NCBI RefSeq assembly: GCF_023016805.1
Contig: NZ_JALKCH010000004.1
Coordinates: 248,001-312,000 of the forward strand
Origin: Ancylobacter crimeensis
Lineage (GTDB): Bacteria; Pseudomonadota; Alphaproteobacteria; Rhizobiales; Xanthobacteraceae
DNA: 64,000 nucleotides
Direction of reading: 5' to 3'
The notes under the pieces were generated by a model. The model had not been told where the DNA came from and made no database searches. It was given only the letters and a program-made list of their open reading frames with translations. The first letter of the stretch is position 1, and every line of letters begins with the position of its first letter. Shown in pieces: positions 16,490 to 25,876 of this stretch. Made by a program: the position numbers and the translations under genes.

Positions 16490-16954
16490 ATGACGATAAA
16501 ATCAAATAGTTGCCAGATGACGGTTCCGTGCATTGATGAGCCGGAGAATTATTCCGAAGATGAACAGTTGTGCGGTTGCCTTGGGGCGATCGAGCCTTGG
16601 GAGCATCCCGATCTTCTCAGAGCTTTTCGCGGAATGGTCGACTATCATCGTTGGGTGGAAATGCGACTTATTCCTATCGCCTTCGCCTGGATGGAAGAGC
16701 ACCGCGCAGCCATGCTCGAGAGGATCCCTGAAGATCGACGATCGGATATCGGCATATCCGTGGAAACGGCCTTCCAGCTCATAAAGAAAACCGAATTCTG
16801 GGAAGAAACCAAAAAAAGGATCGCCGAGGCGCCGCCAGCCGAGGAGATCCACCGGAATGGAAAAGCAAATCCCATGTGGATTGAAATGTCGCGTAAATAT
16901 CTTGCAGCAGAACGGGAACTAAGTCCGAATCTCAGTTGGGATTTGGAGATCTGA
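16490..16954 (+). CDS. Orphan protein of unknown function in AT-rich patch
   Basis: The 154-residue soluble protein has no domain I recognise. Its middle is rich in Trp and charged residues (FRGMVDYHRWVEMRLIP, FAWMEEHRAAMLERIPED), suggesting a helical fold. AGGGAG lies 7 bp before the ATG at 16490. Codon use is less GC-biased than its neighbours, matching the AT-rich flanks, which suggests horizontal origin next to the tRNA gene. No partner gene is visible. Confidence 0.65.
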   Translation: MTIKSNSCQMTVPCIDEPENYSEDEQLCGCLGAIEPWEHPDLLRAFRGMVDYHRWVEMRLIPIAFAWMEEHRAAMLERIPEDRRSDIGISVETAFQLIKKTEFWEETKKRIAEAPPAEEIHRNGKANPMWIEMSRKYLAAERELSPNLSWDLEI

Positions 16955-17224
16955 GTGTCATTAAACGATAAATATGAAATAGATCCTCGTCAGGAGGAGG
17001 CGATGGAAGTCCTTTATTTCGAAAGCCACCTCCTGACCCTTGATGTTTTCGATCTCATTTCTTTCATTTTCTAGTTCACGTCGAACGCCGCGTGTTACCC
17101 GCCATCCGTGGTGACGAGTGACGGAAGCCGGCGGCCTTCCAGCCCCAGTCGATTCCCGCCGGAACCAGCGACCCGGATGTTCCGTTGAAGGGCGCGGTAT
17201 ATCCGCGACATGGGGGGACGACAC

Positions 17225-18346
17225 ATGAGCAGCGATACGGCGGCCGAGAAGAATGTCCGCGCGGAGGACGACGAGCCGATCGAGCTTCCCTCCGATCCGG
17301 TGGTCATCCTGCTGTCGATCCTCGTGATCCTCGCCTCGCTCACCGCCGCCTATTTCGCGGCCGAGATCATCCTGCCCATCGTGGTCGCGCTCATCCTCAA
17401 GCTGCTGCTGGAGCCGACGATGCGGTTTCTGCGCAAGCTCGGCATTCCGCGCGGGCTCGGGGCGCTGTTTCTCATTCTCGTGGTGTTCGGCCTCATCGTC
17501 GGCATCGGGGCGGGCATTTCCGGCCCGGCCTCCGAATGGGCGGCCAAGCTGCCGGACGGCATTCCGCGGCTGCAGGAGCGGCTGAAATTCCTGAACCAGC
17601 CGATCGAGGTGCTGCAGAAATTCCTGCATCAGGTGGACAACGTGGTGGGCGGAGGGGGTGGGTCGAATGCCGCCAACTCGGCCGAGCATCCGAGCGTCAC
17701 TTCCGGGCTGGCGGCGACCCTGTTCCTTGGCACCACCCATTTTGCATCGCGATTCTTCGAGACCATCCTGATCCTGTTCTTCATGCTGATGTCGGGCGGC
17801 ATCTTTCTGAAGCGGGGCGTCGAGATCGTGCCGCGCTTCAAGGACAAGCGGCGGCTCGTGGAGATATCGCTCGATGTCGAGCGCCACATCTCGGGCTATC
17901 TGGTCACCATCACCCTGATGAATGCCGCGGTCGGCATCGCCACCGGCATCGCGACCTGGGCGACGGGGCTGGGCGATCCGGTGCTCTGGGGCGTGCTGGC
18001 TTTCCTTCTCAACTATGTGCCGATCATGGGGCCGGTGTTCGGCATCGGCATCTTCCTGCTGGCCGGCCTGCTCGCCATCGACACGCTGTGGATCGCGCTG
18101 CTGCCGGCCGGGCTCTATCTGCTGATCCATGTGATCGAGGGCGAGATCGTCACGCCGATGCTGCTGGCCCGGCGCTTCACGCTCAATCCGGTGCTGGTCA
18201 TCATCGCGCTGGTGTTCTGGTTCTGGATGTGGGGCATTCCCGGCGCGATCCTCTCCGTGCCGATGCTCGCCATCGCCAAGATCATCTGCGACGAGGTGAG
18301 CGCGCTCGCCGCGGTCGGCCATTTCCTCGGGGGCGACGAACAGTAG
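17225..18346 (+). CDS. AI-2E/PerM-family membrane transporter
   Basis: The 373-residue protein has about eight predicted membrane helices, the first pair at VVILLSILVILASLTAAYF and IILPIVVALILKLLLEP. It ends in the family-typical region with NYVPIMGPVFGIGIFLLAGLL and FWFWMWGIPGAILSVPMLAI. Members export autoinducer-2, sodium ions or other solutes; the substrate here is unknown. The ATG at 17225 is preceded by a G-rich ribosome site. The C-terminal regions match the family well, while a Gly-rich insert (VVGGGGGSNAANS) in the central loop is unusual. Confidence 0.85.
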   Translation: MSSDTAAEKNVRAEDDEPIELPSDPVVILLSILVILASLTAAYFAAEIILPIVVALILKLLLEPTMRFLRKLGIPRGLGALFLILVVFGLIVGIGAGISGPASEWAAKLPDGIPRLQERLKFLNQPIEVLQKFLHQVDNVVGGGGGSNAANSAEHPSVTSGLAATLFLGTTHFASRFFETILILFFMLMSGGIFLKRGVEIVPRFKDKRRLVEISLDVERHISGYLVTITLMNAAVGIATGIATWATGLGDPVLWGVLAFLLNYVPIMGPVFGIGIFLLAGLLAIDTLWIALLPAGLYLLIHVIEGEIVTPMLLARRFTLNPVLVIIALVFWFWMWGIPGAILSVPMLAIAKIICDEVSALAAVGHFLGGDEQ

Positions 18347-18452
18347 GGCGGGCGCCCCCCGCTTTCCGCGGCATGGTCAAAATGCCGCCGCCTTCGCCGG
18401 ATGGTGTTGAGCTGCCGCTCGGTCAGCGGTCGCAGTCCTTCGAGGAATCCTC

Positions 18453-19223
18453 ATGAACGCCGCTCATCGCGTCCGCCGGGCCCCGACGCCCTTCCGCCTC
18501 GCCGCAATCTCCGCCGCCCTGCTGCTGGCGCTTGCCCCGCTTGCCGCCTCGGCGCAGGAGCTGCCGAAGCCGGCGAAACGGCCGACCCTCGCCGTGACCG
18601 GCATGGGCCGCGTCACCGCGGCGCCGGACATGGCGAGTCTCTCCGCCGGCGTGGTCAGCACCGGCAAGACCGCGCGCGAGGCGCTCGACGCCAATACCGC
18701 GGCGGTCGCCGACATCATCGCCGCGGTAAAGGGTTCCGGCATCGCCGAGCGCGACATCCAGACCGATGGCTTCTCGGTGCAGCCGCAATTCGGCGATCCC
18801 AAGCGCGAGCCGAACCAGAACCAGAACCAGCCGCAGGCGCCGCGTATCGTCGGCTATGAGGTGCGCAACACCGTCTCGGTGCGGGTGCGCGACCTCGGCG
18901 GGCTCGGGCCGCTGCTCGACACGCTTGTCGGCAAGGGGGCGAACCAGCTCGGCTCCGTATCCTTCGGCATCGCCGAGCCCGGCAGGCTGCAGGACGATGC
19001 CAGCATCGACGCGGTGAAGGATGCGCGCCGGCAGGCGGACCTGCTGGCCGGCGCCGCGGGCATGCGGGTGGTCGGCGTTCTCAGCATGCAGACGTCGTTC
19101 GCGTCCGCGCCGATGCCGCGCATGATGGCGATGGCGGCGAAGATGGATTCGGTGCCGATGGAGGCCGGCGAAACGGAGGTCCGCGCCAGCGTCTCCGTGG
19201 TCTACGAGATCGAGCCGCTCTGA
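18453..19223 (+). CDS. Periplasmic SIMPL-domain (DUF541) protein
   Basis: The 256-residue precursor has a signal peptide ending in LAPLAASAQE, then the SIMPL domain beginning TLAVTGMGRVTAAPDMASL. A low-complexity NQNQNQPQ segment near residue 113 is followed by the second half, with YEVRNTVSVRVRDL and LSMQTSF. Related proteins are periplasmic or outer-membrane-linked and have been tied to oxidative stress, but no enzymatic role is established. GAGGA stands about 6 bp before the ATG. It follows the transporter gene by about 105 bp and may be expressed separately. Confidence 0.88.
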   Translation: MNAAHRVRRAPTPFRLAAISAALLLALAPLAASAQELPKPAKRPTLAVTGMGRVTAAPDMASLSAGVVSTGKTAREALDANTAAVADIIAAVKGSGIAERDIQTDGFSVQPQFGDPKREPNQNQNQPQAPRIVGYEVRNTVSVRVRDLGGLGPLLDTLVGKGANQLGSVSFGIAEPGRLQDDASIDAVKDARRQADLLAGAAGMRVVGVLSMQTSFASAPMPRMMAMAAKMDSVPMEAGETEVRASVSVVYEIEPL

Positions 19224-19454
19224 CGGCAGGGGGGGCGTGACACCGGGGCCGTCGATCGTCTGCGCCCCGCGTGACGTCACGCGACACAAGGTCGGCCGGC
19301 TCCGCCCGGCCGTTCGCGTCCTTGGCCGCACACCTCGTGCGGGGAGGGCGTTGAGGCAAGGGAAGGTGCATGCCCGGCTGGTGCCGGGCATCACGGCGAT
19401 TGGGGAAGGCGGGCCGCAGTGAATGTACCGGCGGATGCAAGGTGTCCTATTCCT
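19224..19454. other. Left part of a 397-bp intergenic region
   Basis: Together with the repeat at 19455-19558 this fills the space between two convergent genes. I see no supported gene in it and no hairpin with a T-run. Confidence 0.3.
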
Positions 19455-19558
19455 CGTCATCCCGGTCGGAGTCGGAGCCGCTGAGCCGGGATCGTTCGCT
19501 GGATCGTGCCCGGACATGCCCATGATCCCGGATCAGCCAGTGGCTGTCCGGGATGACG
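19455..19558. repeat. Nested palindromic intergenic repeat (REP/BIME-like)
   Basis: CGTCATCCCGG at 19455-19465 pairs perfectly with CCGGGATGACG at 19548-19558, and inside it CCGGGATC at 19486-19493 pairs with GATCCCGG at 19524-19531. The element of about 104 bp sits between convergent genes, the usual place for repeated extragenic palindromes. Other copies are not apparent in this window, so its repeat status is inferred from form. Confidence 0.55.
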
Positions 19559-19620
19559 GTTCGACGAGGCGGTACATGCGGCCCGCATCGGCCGCTCCCC
19601 GCACCGCGCGTCCGCATCGT

Positions 19621-20580
19621 CTACCCCGGATTTCCCACGCCGATCGGCGGGTGGGGTTTCAGCACCTTCAGGCCGCGCGGCAGGATGCGATAGGCGAGCG
19701 GCATGTGCTCGCGGGCGAGCTCGCCATCGGTCGAGACCCAGCCGCGATGGCGATGCCGGCGCTCGATGGTGATGGTGCGGCCGGCGAGGCTGATGATGCC
19801 GGGATTGTCGCGCCAGTTGTCGGTCACCATGTCGGCGCCGGCCTTCAGCTTGGCGAGCGCGCCGCGCTCCTCGGCGATGTGGACTTCCATCACGTCCTCG
19901 TCGAGGCGCGCGCGCCGCCAGCCGGGGCCGGAAAAGCGGTTCACGGTGACGAGGGCGGCCAGCGCCTCGAAATAATGCGGCTTGCCGTCGACCGTCACGT
20001 CCAGCGACACCCGTCCGCTGCGGCGCAGCGCATAGAGCGCGGCGATGGCGACGATGAGGAAGCGCCACAGTTTCCAGTGCCGGGCCGCCTCGCGGGCCCG
20101 CGCCATCTGGCTGAAGAATCCGATGCCGGAGATGGTGTGGAAGGCCCGCCCGTTCAGCGAGCCGACATCGATCTCCACCTCCTCGGCCGAGGACAGCGCC
20201 GCCAGCGCCGCAACGAGATCGGTCGGGATGCCGAGGTCGTGGGCAAGCAGGTTCAGCGTGCCGAGCGGCAGGATGCCGAGCACCTTGTCGCTGCCGGCCA
20301 GCGTCTTCACCGCAAGGCTCACGCTGCCGTCGCCGCCGCCCACCACCACGATGTCATGGTCGCCGGAGCCGGCGGAGGTGATGGCCTTCAGCAGTTCCTT
20401 GCCGCGGAGCATCCGCACCTCGACGTCATGCTCGCCATGGCCGAGATGCTGCTCGACCAGCTGCGCCACCTTGTCCGCGCCGCGATCGAGCACCGTGCCG
20501 GCATTGGCGTTCAGCAGCACCAGCACCTTGTGGTGCGGGGCGGGGTTCGGGGAGAGTGACGGCGTCTCGGTCGGGCGCAT
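19621..20580 (-). CDS. Diacylglycerol/sphingosine-kinase-family lipid kinase
   Basis: The 319-residue protein has the catalytic DAGK fold: NANAGTV near 23-29 for phosphate binding, VVVGGGDGSVSLAV near 75-90 with the GGGDG nucleotide motif, and LGILPLGTLNLLAHDLGIP. The C-terminal half carries ISLAGRTITIERR. It should phosphorylate a lipid or lipid-like alcohol with ATP; the true acceptor in such bacterial proteins is often unknown. The ATG at 20580 was chosen because sequence upstream in the frame looks non-coding. It converges with the SIMPL gene. Confidence 0.88.
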   Translation of the reverse strand: MRPTETPSLSPNPAPHHKVLVLLNANAGTVLDRGADKVAQLVEQHLGHGEHDVEVRMLRGKELLKAITSAGSGDHDIVVVGGGDGSVSLAVKTLAGSDKVLGILPLGTLNLLAHDLGIPTDLVAALAALSSAEEVEIDVGSLNGRAFHTISGIGFFSQMARAREAARHWKLWRFLIVAIAALYALRRSGRVSLDVTVDGKPHYFEALAALVTVNRFSGPGWRRARLDEDVMEVHIAEERGALAKLKAGADMVTDNWRDNPGIISLAGRTITIERRHRHRGWVSTDGELAREHMPLAYRILPRGLKVLKPHPPIGVGNPG

Positions 20581-20867
20581 CGTGGATTCGGTCTCGGGTC
20601 CGCTCGGCGATCGGGTGGGAGGATAGGAGGGGATCCTCAAGAACCGGTGAAGCATGCCATCGCTGCGGAAACATGCCGACGGTCCTGACGAAATGGTTCT
20701 GCCCGACGTTGCGTCAAGTGCGCTGTCCGATCCGGCACAGGCCGCCGGTATTTCCCGGCTCGATGCGGCGCCGTCATATTGCGCGCGGGCGCGGGATGCG
20801 GCACTTGAGTGATCGTGCGGGTTGTGACTGGCAGATGACCGTGCCGGGCGAGCGCAGGGGAACGGCA

Positions 20868-21341
20868 ATGAGCGAGCACGAGCCGCGGAACGGATATGCT
20901 GCGGGCGAACCTTCACGCAGCGCGGCGACGCCGGCACCGGCGCCCGCGCGCCCGGCGCGCCGGCGGTCCTCCATCCTGCGGCCGCGGGCCGGGGCGGCGG
21001 TGGCGCTGGTGCTGGTCATCGTGGCGACCATGATCGGACGGTGGATGGCGACGCTGTTCTCGCTCGGCTGGGGTTTTGCGGGAGCCATCGCCATCGTCGC
21101 GACGCTGCTGCTCGCGATTGCCATCATGCGACTGCCGGGGCGGATCTATGCGCTTACCGCGGCGTTGCTCACCCTGCTGGTCGGCTACACCGCCTATGAT
21201 TTCGCCCGCAACGCCATGGATGTCTCGCAGGGGCTTTCCTTCGCCCTTGCGCTGGTGCCGGCCTTTCTGGTGGCGGCGGCGTTCTGGGATTTTCGCCGCC
21301 TGACCCGCGAGTTCACCGCCTGGGCGGACGGGCGGATCTAG
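20868..21341 (+). CDS. Small four-helix membrane protein of unknown function
   Basis: The 157-residue protein has a Pro/Ala/Arg-rich cytoplasmic N terminus (about 37 residues) and four predicted helices, the first AGAAVALVLVIVATMIG and the last LSFALALVPAFLVAAAFW. An AGGGG ribosome site precedes the ATG at 20868 by about 7 bp. I recognise no family. It is divergent from the lipid kinase gene and converges with the SEL1 gene. Confidence 0.7.
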   Translation: MSEHEPRNGYAAGEPSRSAATPAPAPARPARRRSSILRPRAGAAVALVLVIVATMIGRWMATLFSLGWGFAGAIAIVATLLLAIAIMRLPGRIYALTAALLTLLVGYTAYDFARNAMDVSQGLSFALALVPAFLVAAAFWDFRRLTREFTAWADGRI

Positions 21342-21393
21342 AGCGGCCGAAACGCTGTTCCTCACGAGCGGAGAGGGCTTCAGGCGTCGCTCC

Positions 21394-22383
21394 TCAGGCG
21401 CGGTCGATCCAGCGCCGGAACCGCCAGAGGAGGCGCTGCGGCAAAGCAAGGCGCCGCGCCGGCCGCGAGACCGCGGGGCGCACGGCCTCGCGCTCTGCGG
21501 TGCGGCGCTCGATCTCCCGGGCCTGCGCGGCCAGCCGGGCGGCTTCCTCCGGCTGCGGTGTCCCGCCGAGGCCGGCGGCGAGGGCGCCGGCATAGGCATC
21601 GAGATCCTGCGGCTCGCCGGTCCCGCAGGCACGCTCCAGCGCCCGCAGCGCGATGCGTTCCAGTTCCGGCACTCCGCTCTCGGCGAGCCCCGCGCCCACC
21701 TGGCGGCAGAACACCGGCACGCCCTCTTCCACCGCCCGCGCGAACCAGGGCAGCGCCGCTTCGCCATGGCCGGCCAGGGTCAGCAGCCGGGCATAGTCGA
21801 ACTGACCGCGATAATCCCCGCCTTCGGCGCCGCGGCGATACCAGGCGAGGGCCTGCCGCCCTGCGGTGGCCGGACGGGGCGGATGGCACCAGCCCTGCTC
21901 GCGGTAGCGGCCTAGGATCGACATCGCCTTGGGCTGGCGCTGGCGGGCGGCACGCACGAAAAGATCCAGCGCCGCGCGAGGGTCCTGCGGAACGCCGGTG
22001 CCGTTCAGCAGCAGCGTGCCGAGGTTGAACTGCGCCCAGGCATGGCCACGGGCGGCGGCTTCGCGATAATGCACCGCGGCCTGCGCGGCATCGGCCGGCA
22101 CGCCCCAGCCGAATTCATGCGCCCGTCCCAGCATGGTGACGGCGTCGGCATCGCCGGCCTTCGCCGCGATCGTGAACCAGCGCAGCGCCGCGGCGGGATC
22201 GCGGGCGACGCCGAAGCCGTCCACCAGCATCTGCCCGAAAGCGATCTGCGCGCCGATGATTCCATTCAGTGCCGCACCTTCCACCCACCGCGCGGCTTCT
22301 TCCGGGCTTCGCGCCATGCGTTCGGCAAGGCCTTCGGGGCCGAGCCGCTTCAACGCGGGGTAGGTGATCCAGGCATCATGCAT
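21394..22383 (-). CDS. SEL1-repeat (TPR-like) protein next to TonB receptor
   Basis: The 329-residue protein contains at least four SEL1 repeats of about 36 residues (for example AQIAFGQMLVDGFGVARDPAAALRW split at 45-69, AVTMLGRAHEFGWGVP, AQFNLGTLLLNGTGVPQ, AMSILGRYREQGW). A basic C-terminal tail with RRLALPQRLLWRFRRW follows. SEL1 repeats bind proteins. In many proteobacteria a SEL1 protein sits with a Fiu-like TonB receptor and a PiuC dioxygenase, exactly the set found here, so an iron-linked helper role is likely. It is divergent from the receptor. Confidence 0.88.
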   Translation of the reverse strand: MHDAWITYPALKRLGPEGLAERMARSPEEAARWVEGAALNGIIGAQIAFGQMLVDGFGVARDPAAALRWFTIAAKAGDADAVTMLGRAHEFGWGVPADAAQAAVHYREAAARGHAWAQFNLGTLLLNGTGVPQDPRAALDLFVRAARQRQPKAMSILGRYREQGWCHPPRPATAGRQALAWYRRGAEGGDYRGQFDYARLLTLAGHGEAALPWFARAVEEGVPVFCRQVGAGLAESGVPELERIALRALERACGTGEPQDLDAYAGALAAGLGGTPQPEEAARLAAQAREIERRTAEREAVRPAVSRPARRLALPQRLLWRFRRWIDRA

Positions 22384-22504
22384 GTCGTACCGTCATCTAA
22401 GTGCAAAATGTGGCTAAACCGCCACAGTTCCGATTTGGTCAGCTCATCGCGGGGGTCGTTCTAGATAAAACAACGGAAAAAAAGACGTTTTTGGTACGAT
22501 TCAT

Positions 22505-22541
22505 CTTTTAATAATTAAAAGGTATATCAAGGGGCCCTTGA
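22505..22541. promoter_or_regulatory. Two adjacent perfect palindromes in the siderophore-receptor promoter region
   Basis: CTTTTAAT-A-ATTAAAAG (22505-22521) and TCAAGGG-G-CCCTTGA (22527-22541) are perfect inverted repeats five bases apart, in an AT-rich divergent control region between the SEL1 and receptor genes. Neither is a clear match to the Irr (TTTAGAA-N3-TTCTAAA) or RirA box. They are probable operators for an iron-responsive or other regulator. Confidence 0.55.
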
Positions 22542-22646
22542 GGTAGGGGTTTATCTTAGAACATATCAAAAATATAGCGTTTGCATGCGTTTAGACCGGT
22601 GCCCTACACCGCGATGGATAATGATGAATGTGGGGTATTTGGGGCC

Positions 22647-24929
22647 ATGAAGACTTTGAGGTCGCTGCGAACAACCAATCCGAACGCGGCATTGACGGCC
22701 GGTCTTGCCGTCACCCTTTCGGCAATCCCGTTCGCCGACGCCCTGGCGCAGCAGGCAACGACAGCGACGACGTCCGGCACGGAAGAGCTTCCGGTCGTGA
22801 CCGTGGAAGGCGAGGGCGCGGCAGCCAACACGCTGGAAGCCTCCACCGGCATTTCGCGCCTGCCCGGCACGGTGCAGGACACGCCGCAGGTGGTGCAGGT
22901 GATCTCGCAGCAGCAGATGCAGGAACAGGGCATCACCACGCTCGACCAGGCACTGCGCAACGTGCCCGGCGTCACCGTCTCGATCGGCGAGGGCGGCGGC
23001 GGCATGAATGGCGACCAGTTCCGCATCCGCGGCTTCCAGGCGAAGGGCGACATCTTCGTCAACGGGCTGCGTGACTTCGGCGTCTACACCCGCGACAGCT
23101 TCGCCTATGAGAATGTGCAGGTCCTCAAGGGCCCGTCGTCGGAAGGCTTCGGACTCGGTACCACAGGCGGCGTCATCAACTCGACGCTGAAGCAGGCTCA
23201 TCTGGGCGACAAATACGATTTCGAGGGCCAGATCGGCACCGGAATGCTGTATCGCGGCGTGGTCGACCTCAACAAGCAGATCGACGCCACCACCGCCTTC
23301 CGCATCGTCGCGATGTTCAACGAGCAGGACATCGCCGACCGCGACCACGTGTCCAATGACCGCTACGGCGTCATGGCCTCGCTGGCCTTCGGCCTCGGCA
23401 CCGACCAGACGCTCACCTTCAACTATCTCTACCAGCACGGCGACCGGACGCCCGATTATGGCGTGCCGATCGTGACCCCCGGCTTCAATGACGTCGCGAC
23501 CTTCGGCAAGCTGGGCCGGCCGGTGACCGAATTCGGCGTGCCGCGCTCGACCTTCTACGGAAAGACCACCGACAAGGACATCACCGACGCCAACATGTTC
23601 ACCGCCAACTACAAGCGTGAGGTGAACGACTGGCTGACCATCACCAATGACAGCCGCGTCGGCTACTACACCCGCGAATTCGCGACCACGGTTCCGGGCT
23701 GCGGCACGGGAACGACGCTTGCCGCCTACAATGCGAGCTGCACCGGCCAGTTCTTCGACGGGCTGGACCCGGCGATCACCTTTGGCGGCGGCAATCCGGG
23801 CTTCGATCAGGAGACCTGGTCGGGTCAGAACGTCACCACTGCGATCGCGAAATTCAACACCGGCTTCCTGCGCCATGAACTGGTCGCTGGCCTCGACATG
23901 TACACGGTCAGTTCCGACCGCACGCTGATCTCGGTGAGCGGCTCCAAGGGCACCTCGACCATCTGGAATCCGGTGTTCGGCAACACCACGGGCTATTCGC
24001 TCTACAGCAACCCGCTCGCCAGCAACGGTGTGCGCAAGTCGGACGCGACCGATCTCGGCCTGTTCGTCAGCGACCGGATGTGGATCACCGAACAGATCTC
24101 CTTCATGGCAGGCACCCGCTACGACACCTATTCGAGCGACTACACCTACTGGAACGGCTCGACCTGGGCCCATGCCGACGCCAATACCGACTTCTGGAGC
24201 CCGAAATTCGCGGCTATCTGGGAACCCACGAAGGAGCAGACCTACTACGTCTCCTACGCCAAGTCGTTCACGCCGCAGGGCTCGTTCCCCGCGAACGACG
24301 TCACGGTCGTCAATTCGGCTCAGCCGAACCTCGACCCCGAGGACAACGACACTTGGGAAGTCGGTGCCAAGATCTCGCTGTTCGAGGGCCGTCTCGGCCT
24401 CACGGGCACGCTGTTCCGGGTGGAGAAGAGCAACGTCTTCTACACCGACCCGAACACCGGCGACGCGGTTTCCGCAGGCGAGGCCCAGCGCGTGCAAGGC
24501 GTCGAGCTCGGCGTGACCGGCATGATCACCGATGCGTGGAGCGTGCAGGCCGGCTATGCCTATTACGACAGCGAAGTCACATCGGGCACCAGCACGGGCA
24601 AGGAAGTCGCGTTCGTTTCGCCGAACAACTTCACCCTGTGGACGACCTACGACCTGACCAAGAATGTCATCCGTTCGCTTCCGGGCAAGCTTCTGGTCGG
24701 AGCCGGCGTCACCTATGCCGACGAATACTACACCAACAGTGCGAACACCGCGATCATCCCCGAGACGTTCTCGCTGGATGCTCTTGTCTCCTACTCCTGG
24801 GATAAGTACCGGGTCGCGCTCAATGCCTACAACCTTACCGACGAGCTTAACTACGCGCAGGGCTTCGGCAACCGTGCCGTGCCCGGTTCGGGCCGCACCT
24901 TCACGCTTTCCATGGGCGTGACGTTCTGA
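22647..24929 (+). CDS. TonB-dependent siderophore receptor (Fiu-like)
   Basis: The roughly 760-residue outer-membrane receptor has a signal peptide ending in FADALAQQ, a plug domain ([36 protein letters not shown]) and a beta barrel ending in the aromatic C-terminal strand TLSMGVTF. It should import a ferric siderophore, probably of catecholate type judged by the PiuC/SEL1 neighbours. The ATG at 22647 was chosen over in-frame upstream ATGs because it gives a normal signal peptide, though the ribosome site is poor. Two palindromes lie upstream, and hairpins follow before piuC. Confidence 0.92.
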   Translation: MKTLRSLRTTNPNAALTAGLAVTLSAIPFADALAQQATTATTSGTEELPVVTVEGEGAAANTLEASTGISRLPGTVQDTPQVVQVISQQQMQEQGITTLDQALRNVPGVTVSIGEGGGGMNGDQFRIRGFQAKGDIFVNGLRDFGVYTRDSFAYENVQVLKGPSSEGFGLGTTGGVINSTLKQAHLGDKYDFEGQIGTGMLYRGVVDLNKQIDATTAFRIVAMFNEQDIADRDHVSNDRYGVMASLAFGLGTDQTLTFNYLYQHGDRTPDYGVPIVTPGFNDVATFGKLGRPVTEFGVPRSTFYGKTTDKDITDANMFTANYKREVNDWLTITNDSRVGYYTREFATTVPGCGTGTTLAAYNASCTGQFFDGLDPAITFGGGNPGFDQETWSGQNVTTAIAKFNTGFLRHELVAGLDMYTVSSDRTLISVSGSKGTSTIWNPVFGNTTGYSLYSNPLASNGVRKSDATDLGLFVSDRMWITEQISFMAGTRYDTYSSDYTYWNGSTWAHADANTDFWSPKFAAIWEPTKEQTYYVSYAKSFTPQGSFPANDVTVVNSAQPNLDPEDNDTWEVGAKISLFEGRLGLTGTLFRVEKSNVFYTDPNTGDAVSAGEAQRVQGVELGVTGMITDAWSVQAGYAYYDSEVTSGTSTGKEVAFVSPNNFTLWTTYDLTKNVIRSLPGKLLVGAGVTYADEYYTNSANTAIIPETFSLDALVSYSWDKYRVALNAYNLTDELNYAQGFGNRAVPGSGRTFTLSMGVTF

Positions 24930-24940
24930 AGTCTGCTCCC

Positions 24941-24968
24941 CCCGGTGCCGGGTTTTCTCGGCACCGGG
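24941..24968 (+). terminator. Hairpin after the siderophore receptor
   Basis: CCCGGTGCCG and CGGCACCGGG form a perfect 10-bp stem with an 8-base loop, 11 bp past the receptor stop. The T-run is missing, so it may act as an mRNA end-protecting stem rather than a full terminator. Confidence 0.55.
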
Positions 24969-25066
24969 CTTCTCGTCCCCGCCGGGTTTTCCCGGCACCA
25001 GACCGCTCTCCCTGTGTTGGATGGAACCGGCGCAGGGCCTTTCTTCCCCGACCAATGACCGACTTC

Positions 25067-25101
25067 GGGAAAGCCGGCACCCCCGGCTTTCCCGCTTTTT
25101 T
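25067..25101 (+). terminator. Strong intrinsic terminator directly before the piuC start
   Basis: GGGAAAGCCGG and CCGGCTTTCCC form an 11-bp stem with a 5-base loop followed by GC and six T residues. The T-run ends only 13 bp before the piuC ATG, so it lies in the space where a leader would be and could attenuate read-through from the receptor gene. Confidence 0.85.
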
Positions 25102-25114
25102 ATCGGATCCCGCC

Positions 25115-25798
25115 ATGCTGATCGCCATTCCCGACCTGCTCACCCCGGACGAAGTCGCCCATTGCCGCCGCGTGCTGGAAGGCTCGCGCTGGGTCGACGG
25201 ACGGGTGACGGCGGGGGCGCAGGCCGCGCTCACCAAGCGCAATCTCCAGATCCCGACCGATTCCCCCGAGGCGCTGGAACTCGGCGACCTCATCCTCAAT
25301 GCGCTGGGCCGCAACCCGACATTCACCTCGGCCGCCATGCCGCTGCGCGTGCTGCCGCCGATGTTCAACCGCTACGATGTCGGCATGACCTTCGGCGCCC
25401 ATGTCGACGGCGCGATCCGCTCGGTGCCGGGCGCCGGCATGCGGATGCGCGCGGACGTCTCCACCACCGTCTTCCTGACCGACCCGGACGAGTATGACGG
25501 CGGCGAACTGGTCATCGAGGATGTCTACGGCACGCAGGAGGTGAAGCTGCCGGCGGGCCATGCGGTGGTCTATCCCGCCACCAGCCTGCACAGCGTAAAC
25601 GTCATCACCCGCGGCAGCCGCTGGGCCTCGTTCTTCTGGACCCAGTCGATGATCCGCTCCGGCGAACAGCGCACCATGCTCTACGATCTCGACATGGCGA
25701 TCATCGACGCGCGGGGCAAACTGCCCGACGACGATCCGGCGGTGCTGTCGCTGGCGAATGTCTATCACAATCTGCTACGGCACTGGGCCGAGATGTGA
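25115..25798 (+). CDS. piuC: PKHD-type Fe(II)/2-oxoglutarate dioxygenase (PiuC/YbiX)
   Basis: The 227-residue protein matches the PiuC/YbiX family in length and motifs. The iron ligands are His96 and Asp98 (FGAHVDGA) and His159 (TSLHSV), and an Arg near 169 binds 2-oxoglutarate. PiuC-type proteins accompany siderophore receptors and respond to iron, but the hydroxylated substrate is not established. The ATG at 25115 was chosen because relatives begin with a similar [12 protein letters not shown]; the alternative ATG at 25055 would put the terminator inside the gene. Its ribosome site is weak. Confidence 0.92.
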   Translation: MLIAIPDLLTPDEVAHCRRVLEGSRWVDGRVTAGAQAALTKRNLQIPTDSPEALELGDLILNALGRNPTFTSAAMPLRVLPPMFNRYDVGMTFGAHVDGAIRSVPGAGMRMRADVSTTVFLTDPDEYDGGELVIEDVYGTQEVKLPAGHAVVYPATSLHSVNVITRGSRWASFFWTQSMIRSGEQRTMLYDLDMAIIDARGKLPDDDPAVLSLANVYHNLLRHWAEM

Positions 25799-25876
25799 GC
25801 GCAGGGCCGCGCCCGCCCGATTGACAGCCACGGAACCTCATGGGAGCACGGTGCATCCCATCAGGAGAAGCGGGTC

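Noticed and set aside
16160-17224. Intact integrative element beside the tRNA
   Set aside because: No integrase, recombinase or direct repeat of the tRNA end was found in the window.
22566-25055. 829-codon minus-strand frame opposite the siderophore receptor
   Set aside because: It is composed of His/Arg/Val/Ala-rich shadow sequence with no domain, and the receptor on the other strand is certain.
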